From Desulfoferula sp040751985 (GTDB taxonomy: Bacteria > Desulfobacterota > Desulfarculia > Desulfarculales > Desulfarculaceae), in the NCBI GenBank assembly GCA_040751985.1, contig JBFMFU010000066.1:31930-95929 (forward strand): a stretch of 64,000 bases of DNA, given 5' to 3'. A program made the position numbers and the translations under genes. Shown here piece by piece: positions 25,442 through 33,533 of the stretch (position 1 is its first letter; each line of letters starts with the position of its first letter). A model generated the notes under the pieces. The model had not been told where the DNA came from, did no database searches, and worked only from the letters and a program-made list of their open reading frames with translations.

Positions 25442-26125
25442 ATGCCTGGACAATCGCACTTTCAACGTCAGATGCAGCAGGTCAAGCAGGACCTGCTCAA
25501 GATGGCCAGCCTGGTGGAGCGCGCGGTGTACGAGGCCACCGAGGCTCTGGCCCGCCTGGACACCGAGATGGCCGACCGGGTCATCACCGGCGACCGGCGC
25601 ATCGATCTGATGCAGAACGAGATCGAGGAGCGTTGCATCACCCTCTTGGCCACCCAGCAGCCGGTGGCCGTGGACTTGCGCTTCCTCTCGGCGGTGATCA
25701 AGATCACCGGCCACGTGGAGCGCATCGGCGACCAGGCGGTGAACCTCTGCGACCGGGTCAAATCCATGGCCAAGCTGGGCGGCGGCGACCTGCCGCCGGT
25801 GCTGCTCTTGATGTGCAAGATCGCCCGGGAGATGAACAAGGAGAGCCTGGACGCCTTTGCCCACCAGAACGTGACCCTGGCCACGGCGGTGTGGCGGCGC
25901 GACGACGAGCTGGACGAGTTCAACCACGACTTCCTGGAAGAGATGATCCAGGCCATGAGCTGCGAGGAGCGCTACCTGCGCCGCGGGGTGGACCTGATCC
26001 TGTGCAGCCGCCACCTGGAGCGCATCGGCGATGAGTGCACCAACATCGCCGAGGAGGTGGTCTACCTGGTGGAGGGCCGGGTCATCCGCCACGCCGGCGA
26101 GGAGGTGGCGGTGGGGCCCCTGTAG
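25442..26125 (+). CDS. phoU: Phosphate signalling complex protein PhoU
   Basis: Cytoplasmic helical-bundle regulator that couples Pst transport to the PhoR kinase. It is 227 aa with two three-helix repeats, each with a metal-binding ExxxD-type motif: DLRFLSAVIKITGHVERIGDQAVNLC (first) and GVDLILCSRHLERIGDECTNIAEEVVY (second). It is the last gene of pstCAB-phoU and is followed by a terminator. The phoB/phoR genes are not in this window. Confidence 0.95.
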   Translation: MPGQSHFQRQMQQVKQDLLKMASLVERAVYEATEALARLDTEMADRVITGDRRIDLMQNEIEERCITLLATQQPVAVDLRFLSAVIKITGHVERIGDQAVNLCDRVKSMAKLGGGDLPPVLLLMCKIAREMNKESLDAFAHQNVTLATAVWRRDDELDEFNHDFLEEMIQAMSCEERYLRRGVDLILCSRHLERIGDECTNIAEEVVYLVEGRVIRHAGEEVAVGPL

Positions 26126-26156
26126 GCCGCCGCGCCCCTAAAATCCAAGAATTTGG

Positions 26157-26193
26157 CCCCGCCGGCCGCCAAGGGCCGCGCGGGGTCTTTTTT
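26157..26193 (+). terminator. Rho-independent terminator after phoU
   Basis: Stem CCCCGC / GCGGGG with an inner GGCC / GGCC pair, followed by TCTTTTTTA. It ends the pst operon. Confidence 0.75.
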
Positions 26194-26268
26194 ATGAAAA
26201 GACGCTCTAGCCGGGCGCCGATGACAGGCGTAAAATTTTTTACAAGTTCCCTAACCGAGGATGTAGAT

Positions 26269-26697
26269 ATGTCCGGCAAGGCACGCGAGATTCTGCGCTG
26301 GTCCCTGGTGGCCGGCGCTGCCTATTTCCTGCTCACCGCCGTGTCGCCCCTCTTAGGGCTGCGCCTGCCCCTGGCCTTCAGCGGCCAGCTCGGCCAGCCC
26401 CTGGCCCACCAGGGCGCCCTGCTGTCGCTGATCAACCTGGCCTGGGCCCTGGCCCTGCTGGCCGTCCTGGGCACCCTGGGCAGCCCCCGGCAGCCGGTGC
26501 TGCGCTACGTGCTGCTGGGCGGGGCGGCCTCGGTGGTGGCCATGAGCCTGGGCAACGTGGCCCTGGCCGCCGGCCCGGCCGTTCCCGGCCTGGAGCTGGC
26601 CCGGCAGTGGCCTCCGCTGCTGCTCTTGGCCGCCTACCTGGTCTGGCTGGGCTACCTGCGCCGGCGGCTGCTGGCCCAGCCCGCGCGCCGGCCCTGA
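26269..26697 (+). CDS. Small integral membrane protein, unknown function
   Basis: A 142-aa protein starting at the ATG at 26269 (CCGAGG eight bases before). Four hydrophobic segments are visible: about 11-30 (WSLVAGAAYFLLTAVSPLLG), 52-70 (LSLINLAWALALLAVLGTL), 78-100 (LRYVLLGGAASVVAMSLGNVAL) and 112-130 (PPLLLLAAYLVWLGYL). I do not recognise a family. It lies between phoU and a Pho-box-linked small gene, so it may belong to the phosphate response. Confidence 0.6.
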   Translation: MSGKAREILRWSLVAGAAYFLLTAVSPLLGLRLPLAFSGQLGQPLAHQGALLSLINLAWALALLAVLGTLGSPRQPVLRYVLLGGAASVVAMSLGNVALAAGPAVPGLELARQWPPLLLLAAYLVWLGYLRRRLLAQPARRP

Positions 26698-26718
26698 GGC
26701 CCCGGCGCTTCACCCAAG

Positions 26719-26745
26719 CTTCATCCTTTCTTAACATTTATGTAA
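26719..26745 (+). promoter_or_regulatory. Candidate Pho box upstream of the small gene at 26809
   Basis: CTTCA (26719), CTTAA (26730) and TGTAA (26741) repeat every 11 bp, the same spacing as the pstS Pho box. TAAC follows two of the three positions. Confidence 0.55.
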
Positions 26746-26775
26746 CTTAGACTGATTAATCTCTTATCCAGATAA

Positions 26776-26792
26776 GGCCCGCTGCGGCGGGC
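26776..26792 (+). promoter_or_regulatory. Leader hairpin, second copy
   Basis: Same 17-base hairpin sequence as at 18773-18790 before pstS, again between a Pho box and a start codon (16 nt before the ATG at 26809). Confidence 0.55.
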
Positions 26793-26808
26793 ACCTGGAG
26801 AGAGATAT

Positions 26809-27021
26809 ATGGGCCGTCTAGGTTTGCAACCCATCTTCTTGCTGCTCTTGACCGTGCTCTGGGTCTGGGGCCTGGGCGTCTTCAGCCGCCGCCGCCTGCG
26901 CCGCCTCAGCGCCCTGGGCCAGCCGGCCGAGGTGCTGCGCGACTGGCAGGTGCAGCTGGTCCTCAAGGGCGGCGGCCTGCTGCTACTGGCCCTCTTAACC
27001 CTGCTGCTGCTGCGCGCCTGA
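26809..27021 (+). CDS. 70-aa two-helix membrane protein, candidate Pho-regulon member
   Basis: Small membrane protein with two hydrophobic helices, about 8-24 (PIFLLLLTVLWVWGLGV) and 52-69 (GGGLLLLALLTLLLLRA), flanking a basic loop (SRRRLRRLSALG). GGAGA lies eight bases before the ATG. A Pho box and the pstS-type leader hairpin precede it, so it is probably made during phosphate limitation, perhaps as a modulator of a transporter or kinase. No family recognised. Confidence 0.6.
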   Translation: MGRLGLQPIFLLLLTVLWVWGLGVFSRRRLRRLSALGQPAEVLRDWQVQLVLKGGGLLLLALLTLLLLRA

Positions 27022-27056
27022 ACCCTAAAGGGCCCCGCCCGGCCGCGCCCGGCGGC

Positions 27057-27111
27057 TTTGGTTGCCGTAATAAGGCGTATTACTTATACTGAAGTAGCGC
27101 TGGCAACCAAA
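27057..27111 (+). promoter_or_regulatory. Promoter with operator-like inverted repeats for the metal-transport operon
   Basis: -35 TTGCCG (27062-27067) and -10 TATACT (27085-27090) have a 17-bp spacer. A palindrome GTAATA-N5-TATTAC (27067-27083) fills the spacer. A wider perfect 10-bp inverted repeat TTTGGTTGCC (27057-27066) / GGCAACCAAA (27102-27111) brackets the whole promoter. Ribbon-helix-helix proteins commonly bind such paired repeats, and one is encoded immediately downstream. Confidence 0.65.
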
Positions 27112-27131
27112 GTCACGGAGCAGGCAACCCC

Positions 27132-27413
27132 ATGAAAAAAGACCGACCCGAAGTGGTCAGCTTCAAGGCCGACCCGGCCCTGGTCAAGGCCATGGAGGGC
27201 ATCAAGAACCGCTCGGAGTTCATCCGCGCGGCCATCCTGGCCGCCCTGGACGGGGTCTGCCCCCTGTGCCAGGGCACCGGCATCCTCACCCCGGCCCAGC
27301 GGCAGCACTGGGAGGCCTTCGCCCAGCACCACCGGGTGGACCGCTGCTCCACCTGCCACGCCACCCACCTGGTCTGCCTGGAGTCCGGGGCGGCTCCCCA
27401 CCAGGAACATTAG
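27132..27413 (+). CDS. Ribbon-helix-helix regulator with Cys-rich (zinc-ribbon-like) C-terminus
   Basis: A 93-aa protein, probably a metal-responsive repressor. Residues 8-42 fit a CopG/NikR-type ribbon-helix-helix (EVVSFKADPALVKAM, then NRSEFIRAAILAAL). The C-terminal half has Cys43, Cys46, Cys72, Cys75 and Cys82 plus several His (CPLC, CSTCH), suited to binding zinc or a related metal. It is 16 bp before an ABC ATPase gene and directly behind an operator-like promoter, so autoregulation of the transporter operon is likely. Known NikR proteins have an ACT domain instead. Confidence 0.7.
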   Translation: MKKDRPEVVSFKADPALVKAMEGIKNRSEFIRAAILAALDGVCPLCQGTGILTPAQRQHWEAFAQHHRVDRCSTCHATHLVCLESGAAPHQEH

Positions 27414-27429
27414 CGGCGGGGAGGCGACC

Positions 27430-28182
27430 ATGGCCCTCATCGAACTGGAGCGAGTCAGCTTCGCCTACAACGGCCGTCCGGTGCTGAGCGAGGTCAGCCT
27501 GGAGGTGCTCGCCAGCCAGTTCCTGGCCCTGGTGGGCCCCAACGGCGGGGGCAAGACCACCCTCCTAAAGCTGATCCTGGGCCTGCTGACGCCCCAGCAG
27601 GGGCGGGTGCGGGTCTTCGGCCAGCCGCCGGCCAAGGCCCGCGGCCGCATGGGCTACCTGCCCCAGCACACCTACCTGGACCCCAGCTTTCCGGTGACGG
27701 TGCTGGAGGTGGTGCTCATGGGCCGGCTGGGCCCTCGGGCCGGGCTGGGGCTGTGGCCGCGGCGGGACCGCCAGGCGGCCCTGGCCGCCCTGGAGCAGGT
27801 GCAGGCGGCCGAGCTGGCCGGTCGGGGCTTCGCCGAGCTGTCCGGCGGCCAGCGCCAGCGGGTGCTCATCGCCCGGGCCCTGGCCGCGGGGCCGGAGCTG
27901 CTGCTCCTTGACGAGCCCACCGCCGGCGTGGACCCCCGCGGCGAGGAGGACGTGCTGGGCCTCTTGGCGGCTCTGCAGCCGCGGGTGACGGTGCTCTTGG
28001 TCACCCACGACCTGCACTTCGTCTCGGCCTACGTGAACCAGGTGGCCTGCGTGAACCGGCGGGTGGTGCTGCACCCCACTCAGGAGGTGGACGACCAACT
28101 CATCGCCGACCTCTACGGCCGGCCCATGCGCATGGTGCGCCACGACCGGCACCTAGAGGGCGGGGAGTGCAACCATGGCTGA
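27430..28182 (+). CDS. Metal ABC transporter ATP-binding protein (ZnuC-like)
   Basis: ATPase of a cluster 9 (zinc/manganese/iron) ABC importer, 250 aa. It has Walker A GPNGGGKTT, Q-loop GYLPQHTYLDPSFP, signature LSGGQRQRVLIARA, Walker B LLLLDEPTAGVDP, and switch His VTHDLHFVSAYVNQVACVNRRV, the last segment being typical of ZnuC-type subunits. It overlaps the permease gene by 8 nt. No substrate-binding gene lies in this cluster. Confidence 0.9.
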   Translation: MALIELERVSFAYNGRPVLSEVSLEVLASQFLALVGPNGGGKTTLLKLILGLLTPQQGRVRVFGQPPAKARGRMGYLPQHTYLDPSFPVTVLEVVLMGRLGPRAGLGLWPRRDRQAALAALEQVQAAELAGRGFAELSGGQRQRVLIARALAAGPELLLLDEPTAGVDPRGEEDVLGLLAALQPRVTVLLVTHDLHFVSAYVNQVACVNRRVVLHPTQEVDDQLIADLYGRPMRMVRHDRHLEGGECNHG

Positions 28183-29017
28183 GTTCCTGGCCGCCCTGAG
28201 CCAGCACGCCTTTTTGCAGCAGGCGCTACTGGCCGGCCTGTTGGCCAGCCTGGCCTGCGGGGTGATGGGCGCCTACGTGGTGGTGCGGCGCATCAGCTAC
28301 CTGGCCGGGGCCATCGCCCACAGCGTGCTGGGGGGCATGGGCCTGGCCCGCTACCTGGCCGTGACCCAGGGCTGGAGCTGGCTGCACCCCTTGTACGGGG
28401 CGGTGGCCGCCGCCCTGGCCGCGGCGCTGGTGGTGGGGCTGGTGACGCTCAAGGCCCGCCAGCGCGAGGACGCCATCATCGGCGCCATCTGGGCGGTAGG
28501 CATGGCCGTGGGCGTGCTGTTCATCGCCGCCACGCCGGGCTATGACGTGGAGCTAATGAGCTACCTGTTCGGCAACATCCTCATGGTCACCCCGGCCAAC
28601 CTCTGGCTCATGCTGGGCCTGGACCTGGTGGCCCTGGCCGTGGCCCTGGTGTTCCACAACCAGCTCCTGGCCGTGTGCTTCGACGAGGAGTTCGCCCGCC
28701 TGCGCGGGGTCAACGCCGACCTGTACTTCCTGCTGCTGTTGGTCCTCACCGCCCTGACCGTGGTGCTCCTGTCCACGGTGGTGGGCATCATCCTGGTCAT
28801 CGCCCTTCTTACTCTGCCCGCGGCCATCGCGGCCAACTATGCCCGCCGCCTGTGGCAGATCATGGCCCTGGCGGTGCTGATCAGCATGGCCTTCACCACC
28901 GGCGGCCTGGCCCTGAGCTACGGCCCGGACCTGCCGGCCGGGGCGGTGATCATCGTGCTGGCCGGGGCGGCCTATTTGCTGGTGAGCGCCGGGCGCTGGC
29001 TGTTCCGGCGGGCCTGA
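28175..29017 (+). CDS. Metal ABC transporter permease (ZnuB-like, ABC-3 family)
   Basis: Inner-membrane permease, 280 aa, with about eight hydrophobic helices. Family motifs are GVMGAYVVVRRISYLAGAIAHSVLGG near the N-terminus, DAIIGAIWAVGMAVGVLFI, FDEEFARLRGVN and VVGIILVIALLTLPAAIAANYARR. Zinc is favoured by the Cys-rich regulator upstream; manganese or iron cannot be excluded. Confidence 0.9.
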   Translation: MAEFLAALSQHAFLQQALLAGLLASLACGVMGAYVVVRRISYLAGAIAHSVLGGMGLARYLAVTQGWSWLHPLYGAVAAALAAALVVGLVTLKARQREDAIIGAIWAVGMAVGVLFIAATPGYDVELMSYLFGNILMVTPANLWLMLGLDLVALAVALVFHNQLLAVCFDEEFARLRGVNADLYFLLLLVLTALTVVLLSTVVGIILVIALLTLPAAIAANYARRLWQIMALAVLISMAFTTGGLALSYGPDLPAGAVIIVLAGAAYLLVSAGRWLFRRA

Positions 29018-29111
29018 GGCAGCCGGCCGCGCGTGTACGGCGTCCGGCTCCTATGGTAGACTTTGCCCCGGCAAACCACCCCCTGACCACGCCGCAAGGA
29101 GGAGCTGCGCC

Positions 29112-29567
29112 ATGAAGAAATTCAGCTCGGTGAACGACGTTCTGGACTTCGCCATCTCCCGCGAGGAGGAGGCCAACGCCTTTTACCTGAAGCTGGCCCA
29201 GCGCATGGAAAAGCCCTGGATGAGCCAGGTGTTCAAGGAGTTCGCCGAACAAGAGCTGCGCCACAAGAACAAGCTGCTGACGGTCAAGGCCGGCGGCATG
29301 CTGCAGCCGGCGGCCGAGAAGGTCATGGACCTGAAGCTGGCCGATTATGTGGTCAAGGCCCGCGTCACCAACAAGATATCCTATCAGGACGCCCTGAGCG
29401 TGGCCATGCAGCGCGAGAAAAAGTCGTTCATGCTCTACACCGACCTGGCCGAGAGCACGGGCAACCGCCGCCTGCGCCAGACCTTCCTGGCCCTGGCCCA
29501 GGAGGAGGCTCGCCACAAGCTCTGGGTGGAGGTGCAGTACGACGAGTTCATCCTGGCCGAGGATTAG
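29112..29567 (+). CDS. Ferritin-like di-iron protein (rubrerythrin family, no rubredoxin domain)
   Basis: A 151-aa four-helix bundle with two repeats of the di-iron ligand pattern: ISREEEANAFYLKLAQ with FAEQELRHKNKLL, and AMQREKKSFMLYTDLAE with LAQEEARHKLWVE. The C-terminal rubredoxin domain of true rubrerythrin is missing. Such proteins act in peroxide reduction or iron handling in anaerobes. It follows the metal transporter with a 94-bp gap and is ended by a terminator. Confidence 0.88.
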   Translation: MKKFSSVNDVLDFAISREEEANAFYLKLAQRMEKPWMSQVFKEFAEQELRHKNKLLTVKAGGMLQPAAEKVMDLKLADYVVKARVTNKISYQDALSVAMQREKKSFMLYTDLAESTGNRRLRQTFLALAQEEARHKLWVEVQYDEFILAED

Positions 29568-29601
29568 CCCCCGGCCGCGCCCACGCCCGCTGGCCAAGAG
29601 T

Positions 29602-29624
29602 CCCCGCCCTCCGGCGGGGGTTTT
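29602..29624 (+). terminator. Rho-independent terminator after the ferritin-like gene
   Basis: Perfect 7-bp stem CCCCGCC / GGCGGGG, loop CTCC, then TTTTCTA. It sits at the junction with the convergent histidine kinase gene. Confidence 0.75.
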
Positions 29625-32126
29625 CTATTGCTTAGGCGCCGCCTTCCGGTCCAGGACCTGGCGCACCTGGGCCAGCAGGTCTCTCCAGCGGAAGGGCTTG
29701 GCCACGAACCCGGCCGCGCCGGCTTCGAGAACGGCCTTGGCCTGGCCGTCGGCGGCGTAGCCGCTGGCGACGAGCACCTTGGCCCCGGGGTCCAGGGCCA
29801 GCATCTCGCGCAGGCACTTGAACCCGCCCATGCCCGGCATGTTCAGGTCCAGGAGCACCAGCCCGATGCGCCCCGGCTGCTGGCGGTAAAGGGCCAGGGC
29901 CTCCTCGCCGCTGGCGGCGGAGAGCACCGTGTAGCCGGCGGCGGCCAGCAGGCGCTGGCTCAACTCGCGCAGGGGGATTTCGTCGTCCACCACCAGGATG
30001 GTCTCCTGGCCGCCGAGGGCCGCCTGGCCGGCCGGCGCGGCCGGCGACGCCGACGGGGGCAGGGCCGGCGCGCTGCCCACGGGCAGGAATATCTGAAAGG
30101 TGGTGCCCTGGCCGGGTTGGCTGTGGCAGAGGATGTGGCCGCCGTGGCTCTTGATCACCCCGTAGACCGTGGCCAGGCCCAGGCCGGTGCCCCGGCCCGG
30201 TTCTTTGGTGGTGAAGAAGGGCTCGAATATGTGCTCCTGGGTCTCGCGGTCCATGCCCTGGCCGTTGTCGCTGACCTCCAGCATCACGTGCGGGCCGGGC
30301 CGCGCCTCCAGGTGGCGGATGCAGTAGTCCGCATCCAACTCCACGCTGCGGGTGGCCAGGAGCAGGCGGCCGCCGGCGGGCATGGCGTCGGCGGCATTGC
30401 TGGCCAGGTTCAGCAGCGCCAGGCCGATCTGGGTGGCGTCGGCGTTCACCGGCGGCAGCTCCGGCTGCAGCCGGGTCTCCACGGTCACCGTGGCGGGCAG
30501 GGTGTGCTTGAGCACCTCCAGGGTCTGGCCTATCTCCTGATTCAGGTCCAGAGGCTTCAGCTCCGGCTCCAGCTTGCGGCTGAAGGTGAGTATCTGGCGC
30601 ACCAGGCCGCTGGCTTGGCGGGCGGCCTTGATCAGGCCGCCCAGCTCCGCTGCGCAGTCCTGGCGGCGCTGGTTGGCGGCCAGGGCCAGCTCGCTGTAGC
30701 CGATGATGGCCGTGAGGATATTGTTGAAGTCGTGGGCCACGCCGCCGGCCAGGGTGCCCACGGCCTCCATCTTCTGGGCCTGGCGCAGCTGCTCCTCCAG
30801 ATGGGCCTTGTCCTGCTCGGCCCGCTTGCGCCGGCTGATGTCGCTGACCAGCAGCAGCAGATGGGGCCGGCCCTGGTGCTGGATGCGCGATATCTGCCAG
30901 TGCAGCCAGGGGGCGCCGGGCGCCGCCGGCGGCTCCATCTCGCGGGTGCGGCCGCTGGCCAGGGTTTTGTCGGCCGCCCGGCTCAGCCCGCTTTCGCGCC
31001 AGAAGGGCTGCCGGTAGAGGTTCTGGGCCTGGGCCTGGGAAAGGGGCAGGCCCAACAGATCGGCCAGGGCCTGGTTGGCCAGCAGGCAGACGCCGTCGCT
31101 GCGGAACAGGGCGATGCCGACCTGGGACTGGCTGACGATGCTGCGGTTGAGGGCCAGGGCCTCGGCCAGGGCCAGCTCGGCGCTGCGCAGGCGCCGCCAG
31201 CGGCGGCGGGCCACGGTCAGCAGGAAAATGGTGACCGCCACCACCAGCAGGTAGGTGCCGATCTTGTAGACGTTGCTGCGGCGCCAGGGCGAGAGCACCT
31301 CTTCCATGGGCTTGTGGGCCACCACCAGCAGCGAGGGCAGGCGCAGGCTGCGCAGCACCAGCAGGCGCTCGCGCGGGTCGCCGGCCAGGGGGCCGCTGTG
31401 CAGCGTCACCCGCCGGCGGGCGGCCCGGTGGCGCAGAAAGTAGCTCTCGCCGGCCAGGCTGCGGCCCTTGAGGCGGCGGCCGGCCGCGGCGGCGGCCAGC
31501 ACCGTGCCGCGCAGATCGGTCAGCATCACCTCCATATAGTCGCCGGGGATGGCCGAGGCCAGTATCTCTTGGAAGTAGGCCGGCGAGAGGCTGGCGGAGA
31601 TCACCCCCTGGAAGCCGCCCTGTTGGTCGCTGATCATGCGCGAGGCGAACAGGACCTTGGTGCCCACGGTGGTGAGCACCGGCGGCAGCAGGAACAGGGC
31701 GCCCGGCCTGAGGGCCTTGTGCGGGGCCAGGAAATACTCCCGCCGGCTCACGTCCTTGCCCATGATTTTGGGCAGGTTGGTGGCCAGGATGCGCCCGTGC
31801 CGGTCGGTGATGGCGATGACGCGCACCTCGGGCAGGGCGGCCTTGCGGGCCTTGATGTAGTTGATGATATAGGCTGTGTCGCCGCGGGCGTGGCTCTGCC
31901 ACTCGTAGGCCACGTCGCTCAGGAGCAGGTCCACCGCCCGCAGGCCGCCGCTGATCTGCTCGTCGGCGATGCGGGCCATGGATTGCAGGGAGTCCTGGGC
32001 GGTGTGCAGGGTGCGCCGGTGGTCGTCGTAGATGCGCCAGGCGGTCAGGAGCCCCAGCAGGGCCAGGGCCGCCGCCACCAGAGGCCAGAGTCCCCCCACC
32101 CTCAGCGGTTTGAGCTTGAGCGGCAC
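29625..32126 (-). CDS. Hybrid sensor histidine kinase with dCache, PAS and receiver domains
   Basis: An 833-aa membrane sensor. Two transmembrane helices (about 12-31 and 290-310) bracket a periplasmic dCache-like region (IITDRHGRILATNLP is the PAS-like core). A PAS domain follows (about 330-440, VGIALFRSDGVCLLANQALADLLGLP), then the kinase core with H-box VAHDFNNILTAIIGYSEL, N-box LLNLASNAADAMPAGG, and G-boxes DNGQGM and GTGLGLATVYG. The C-terminal receiver domain (about 710-830) has ILVVDDE, LVLLDLNMPGM and the Lys in AGFVAKPF. No partner response regulator is adjacent. The ligand is unknown. Confidence 0.9.
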   Translation of the reverse strand: MPLKLKPLRVGGLWPLVAAALALLGLLTAWRIYDDHRRTLHTAQDSLQSMARIADEQISGGLRAVDLLLSDVAYEWQSHARGDTAYIINYIKARKAALPEVRVIAITDRHGRILATNLPKIMGKDVSRREYFLAPHKALRPGALFLLPPVLTTVGTKVLFASRMISDQQGGFQGVISASLSPAYFQEILASAIPGDYMEVMLTDLRGTVLAAAAAGRRLKGRSLAGESYFLRHRAARRRVTLHSGPLAGDPRERLLVLRSLRLPSLLVVAHKPMEEVLSPWRRSNVYKIGTYLLVVAVTIFLLTVARRRWRRLRSAELALAEALALNRSIVSQSQVGIALFRSDGVCLLANQALADLLGLPLSQAQAQNLYRQPFWRESGLSRAADKTLASGRTREMEPPAAPGAPWLHWQISRIQHQGRPHLLLLVSDISRRKRAEQDKAHLEEQLRQAQKMEAVGTLAGGVAHDFNNILTAIIGYSELALAANQRRQDCAAELGGLIKAARQASGLVRQILTFSRKLEPELKPLDLNQEIGQTLEVLKHTLPATVTVETRLQPELPPVNADATQIGLALLNLASNAADAMPAGGRLLLATRSVELDADYCIRHLEARPGPHVMLEVSDNGQGMDRETQEHIFEPFFTTKEPGRGTGLGLATVYGVIKSHGGHILCHSQPGQGTTFQIFLPVGSAPALPPSASPAAPAGQAALGGQETILVVDDEIPLRELSQRLLAAAGYTVLSAASGEEALALYRQQPGRIGLVLLDLNMPGMGGFKCLREMLALDPGAKVLVASGYAADGQAKAVLEAGAAGFVAKPFRWRDLLAQVRQVLDRKAAPKQ

Positions 32127-32309
32127 GGCCTCTCTCGCTTAGCCATTTCCCTTGGGGCGGACCGAGGCCGGCGGCTGCACCGGCGACCGGGATGTGTCAT
32201 AAAAACTACCGCCGCGGAAGCCCTGAACAGGCCCGGGCGGAGGGAACCTCAGGTAAAACCATGTTACCGGTTCCAGGGCTTGGGGGTCAATGCGCCCGGC
32301 CGCCGGCGG

Positions 32310-32843
32310 CTACCACCAATAATAGGGGCGGTAATACCAGTAGGGATACACGGCGCCGGGCAGGGGGCCCCAGAAGGGGGCGGGATAGAGGCGCTGGTAT
32401 TCGGGCCGCCGGTCCCAGAGCTTGACCTCCCGGCCCCGCAGCAGCACGTAGTCGTAGTTCACCTCGCCCACCGGCAGCGCCTGCACCCCCACGATACGGC
32501 CCACCACCGTCACCTCGCGGCCGTGGTGATATATCTCCGGGTCCAGGAAGCCGGCCATGGAGACGATGAAGCGGCCCGGCGAGTCGTAGGAGTTCTGCGG
32601 CCGGTCCTGGGCGTCCAGGGGCAGGGCCAGCACCTCGATGAGGGTGCCGTTGGGCTTGTTCACGGCGCGGATGATGCGCCCGCCCCAGAGCACGGTCTGG
32701 TCCTGGTGGGCCGCCGGGGCCTGGCGCACCTGGGCCAGGGTCAGACCCGGGGTGATCTCTTTTTGCAGGGCCGGGGGCACCACGCCCGCGCAGCCGGCCG
32801 CCAGGATCAGGCAGAGCAGCAGGCCAGCGGCGCGCCCGAGCAT
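32310..32843 (-). CDS. Slp-family outer-membrane lipoprotein
   Basis: A 177-aa lipoprotein with signal and lipobox LILAAGC (Cys18). The Slp-like domain follows: VPPALQKEITPGLTLAQV, QTVLWGGRIIRAVNKPNGTLIEVL and REVTVVGRIVG. The tail is rich in Tyr, Trp and Pro (YPYWYYRPYYWW). Slp proteins are induced by starvation or stationary phase in enterobacteria. The role here is unknown. It starts one base after the next upstream gene stops, so the two form an operon. Confidence 0.8.
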   Translation of the reverse strand: MLGRAAGLLLCLILAAGCAGVVPPALQKEITPGLTLAQVRQAPAAHQDQTVLWGGRIIRAVNKPNGTLIEVLALPLDAQDRPQNSYDSPGRFIVSMAGFLDPEIYHHGREVTVVGRIVGVQALPVGEVNYDYVLLRGREVKLWDRRPEYQRLYPAPFWGPLPGAVYPYWYYRPYYWW

Positions 32844-32844
32844 C

Positions 32845-33321
32845 TCACTTGCCCTCCGGGGCCGGGGCCAACAGCTTGTCCAGGGGGAAGGCCGACAACA
32901 GCACCGCCATCTCGTCGTAGCTCAGCTCGTCGTCGAGCCCCAGGCTGAGGCTGGCCATGTGCTCGGGGAAGTACACAGTCAGGTAGGTGAAGCGCTGCCA
33001 TTCGCCGGCCTGCAGGAACAGGGTGTGGCGGCCGTCCAGTTCCCGGCGCAGGCCGGCCACCTCGCGGTCGTCGGCCTGGCGGGTGTCCAGGTCCAGGCGG
33101 TACTCCAGGTATTTGGCGTTTTTAGTGAACACCGCCACCAACTGGGGCGCGCAGTCGGCCATGCGCGCCAGCGCCATGGATTCGCTCAGGCGCCAGCCCG
33201 GCGGCGCCGCCTCCTTGGCCAGGGCCGTGAACTGCTCCAGGGTGGGGGGCCAGGCCCAGCCCGGCGTGGCCAGGGCCAAGCTAAGGATCGACAAACACAG
33301 CAACAACAACAGGCGGCGCAT
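32845..33321 (-). CDS. Secreted protein of unknown function
   Basis: A 158-aa protein with a Sec signal peptide (1-23, ending PGWA). The mature part is a mixed alpha/beta chain (KYLEYRLDLDTRQADDREVAGL, LTVYFPEHMASLSLGLDD) with one Cys. I do not recognise a family. It is co-transcribed with the Slp-like lipoprotein and divergent from the MauE-like gene. Confidence 0.6.
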   Translation of the reverse strand: MRRLLLLLCLSILSLALATPGWAWPPTLEQFTALAKEAAPPGWRLSESMALARMADCAPQLVAVFTKNAKYLEYRLDLDTRQADDREVAGLRRELDGRHTLFLQAGEWQRFTYLTVYFPEHMASLSLGLDDELSYDEMAVLLSAFPLDKLLAPAPEGK

Positions 33322-33493
33322 GCTCAGCTCCTTTGCCTCTCATTTTGTACCAAAGCCGCGCGCCCGTCCACTCCGGCCGCAGGCGGCATGGCCCAGCGGC
33401 GGCATAATGCATAGCCAAAACCGATGCATAACCCCCCTGAACATGGGAATTAAATATTTTACAGTGTGTTTTTAACCCCTTATCTTTGGGGGG

Positions 33494-33513
33494 CTGCCTG
33501 GAATACCAGGCAG
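33494..33513 (+). promoter_or_regulatory. Perfect hairpin in the leader of the MauE-like gene
   Basis: CTGCCTGG-AATA-CCAGGCAG is a perfect 8-bp stem with a 4-nt loop, placed 20 bp before the preferred TTG start. It could be an operator or an RNA hairpin. Confidence 0.45.
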
Positions 33514-33533
33514 ATGAAGATCAAGGGGACACT

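Noticed and set aside
29628..32948. A 1106-codon open frame on the plus strand
   Set aside because: It is antisense to the hybrid histidine kinase, whose PAS, H-box, ATPase and receiver motifs are all clear. The long frame is a composition artefact.
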